40,102 bases of DNA from positions 1 through 40,102 of the forward strand of contig CALCYA010000058.1 in assembly GCA_937906165.1 (NCBI GenBank), read 5' to 3'. Shown in pieces: positions 39,471-40,102 of this stretch (the first letter of the stretch is position 1; every line of letters starts with the position of its first letter). The notes beneath the pieces were generated by a model. It was not told where the DNA came from, searched no databases, and saw nothing but the letters and a program-made list of their open reading frames with translations. Origin of the DNA: an uncultured Bacteroidales bacterium (lineage in GTDB: Bacteria; Bacteroidota; Bacteroidia; Bacteroidales; Bacteroidaceae). Position numbers and translations under genes: made by a program.

Positions 39471-40102
39471 ATGACAGAAATGAACAGAAACATCTACATC
39501 ATTATCTCCATTGCGTTGTTTGCGCTATCTTATATTTTCAACTATAACGACCGTCGCGACGAACTGCACGACAGGATAAACAGCGGGTTCAAGAAGGAAG
39601 CACCCACGTGGTGTGACAGTATAATGATTATAAAAAATGAATTCCATAGCGATAATGGTACATATTCCGATGATTTCCCTAAAAACAAGAACCTGTATCT
39701 TGAAATGGAAGAAGGAGAAGTTGTCATTTCCCCTAAATTCTATAACCCTGACAGTTATTTAAGATACGAGCACGATTTTACTGAAACAGCTTTCCTTGTG
39801 TGCAATGAACAAAAGTTTGATTACTACTTCTCGACAACCGACTCGTTGTTCAAGAATATGGTAACAAGGTTAGGTATAAAGGCCGATGTTGCAACAACAG
39901 TTTATGCCAAGAGCCTCTTCGATATGTTCGTTTCCGAGGACAGTATGAATGTGAATGCTCCCTATGTGCGTACATTCCAGGCAAGAGAGGTTGAGGGCTT
40001 TACAACGGACAGCGTATCATTAGGTATCTGCGGACAAGGCAAGATAATAGGTACTGTTGATATTCCTGCAAGTGAGATTATAAAAGGAATGGAACCGTTG
40101 GC
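39471..40102 (+). CDS. Partial single-TM protein, runs off the window
   Basis: An open frame from the ATG at 39471 continues without a stop to the last base (210 codons). The start MTEMNRNIYIIISIALFALS has a hydrophobic helix (about residues 7-23), then a polar, probably periplasmic region (FNYNDRRDELHDRINSGFKK and onward). No family can be recognised from this part. The TM-plus-periplasmic layout, with an operator-like pair upstream, would suit a membrane sensor, but the decisive C-terminal part is outside the window. The second ATG (codon 4) is an alternative start. Confidence 0.7.
   Translation, partial: MTEMNRNIYIIISIALFALSYIFNYNDRRDELHDRINSGFKKEAPTWCDSIMIIKNEFHSDNGTYSDDFPKNKNLYLEMEEGEVVISPKFYNPDSYLRYEHDFTETAFLVCNEQKFDYYFSTTDSLFKNMVTRLGIKADVATTVYAKSLFDMFVSEDSMNVNAPYVRTFQAREVEGFTTDSVSLGICGQGKIIGTVDIPASEIIKGMEPL

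Noticed and set aside
1..40102. tRNA, rRNA or tmRNA genes
   Set aside because: No cloverleaf with a GTTCRANNC arm or rRNA core sequence was recognised by eye in the intergenic regions; a tRNAscan-type search would settle it.

Overview
The window is chromosomal DNA from a Bacteroidales bacterium, most likely a gut Bacteroides/Prevotella relative. The evidence is: repeated Bacteroidetes-type -7 promoter boxes (TAnnTTTG or TAnnTTCG); genes that mostly lack Shine-Dalgarno sequences; proteins whose relatives are typical of the phylum (DUF4252 with an ECF sigma factor, DUF4369/TlpA thioredoxins, OMP-barrel TonB-type receptor, two-subunit PyrD/PyrK); and a GadB-glutaminase pair. The genus cannot be fixed from sequence reading alone.

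Layout. 1-6.7 kb: mixed single genes (TIGR04076-type small protein, TlpA lipoprotein, patatin phospholipase, an unrecognised 389-residue protein, tRNA-dihydrouridine synthase, PLP aminotransferase) and a ~490 bp intergenic array of ~99 bp tandem repeats. 6.8-14.7 kb: core genes (gyrA with a periplasmic TPR protein, trmD, pyrK-pyrD), a stray phage-type lysozyme-like gene and an XRE regulator with an operator-like palindrome at its own promoter. 14.7-16.1 kb: an AT-rich stretch without credible genes, ending in a 226 bp element with perfect 20 bp inverted ends. 16.1-23.5 kb: a secreted M6 metalloprotease, an MFS-EamA transporter pair, and a divergent gadB-glsA operon (glutamine to glutamate to GABA, consuming protons) with no GadC antiporter beside it.

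23.5-28.7 kb: a minus-strand envelope set. An ECF sigma factor, a one-TM anti-sigma-like protein, a DUF4252 protein, a larger protein with a DUF4252-like N-terminus, a secreted protein with an internal duplication, and a separately promoted small lipoprotein. This segment carries a perfect 64 bp direct repeat upstream of the sigma gene, 14 bp satellites and copies of a dispersed repeat. 29.1-39.2 kb: a minus-strand run of four TlpA/DUF4369-type thioredoxin paralogues sharing a nearly identical signal-peptide coding segment, then an outer-membrane barrel receptor and an inner-membrane protein. The receptor gene lies between two copies of the 3' end of one TlpA gene, so it looks like an inserted or duplicated cassette with its own promoter. 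39.5-40.1 kb: the start of a plus-strand single-TM protein that runs off the window, preceded by two palindromic operator-like sites 22 bp apart.

The most unusual parts are the TlpA paralogue/receptor cassette locus (including thioredoxin folds that lack the conserved Trp or cis-proline), the repeat-rich sigma/DUF4252 locus, and the intergenic tandem array at 4.8-5.3 kb. No rRNA, tRNA, CRISPR array or intact insertion sequence was recognised.
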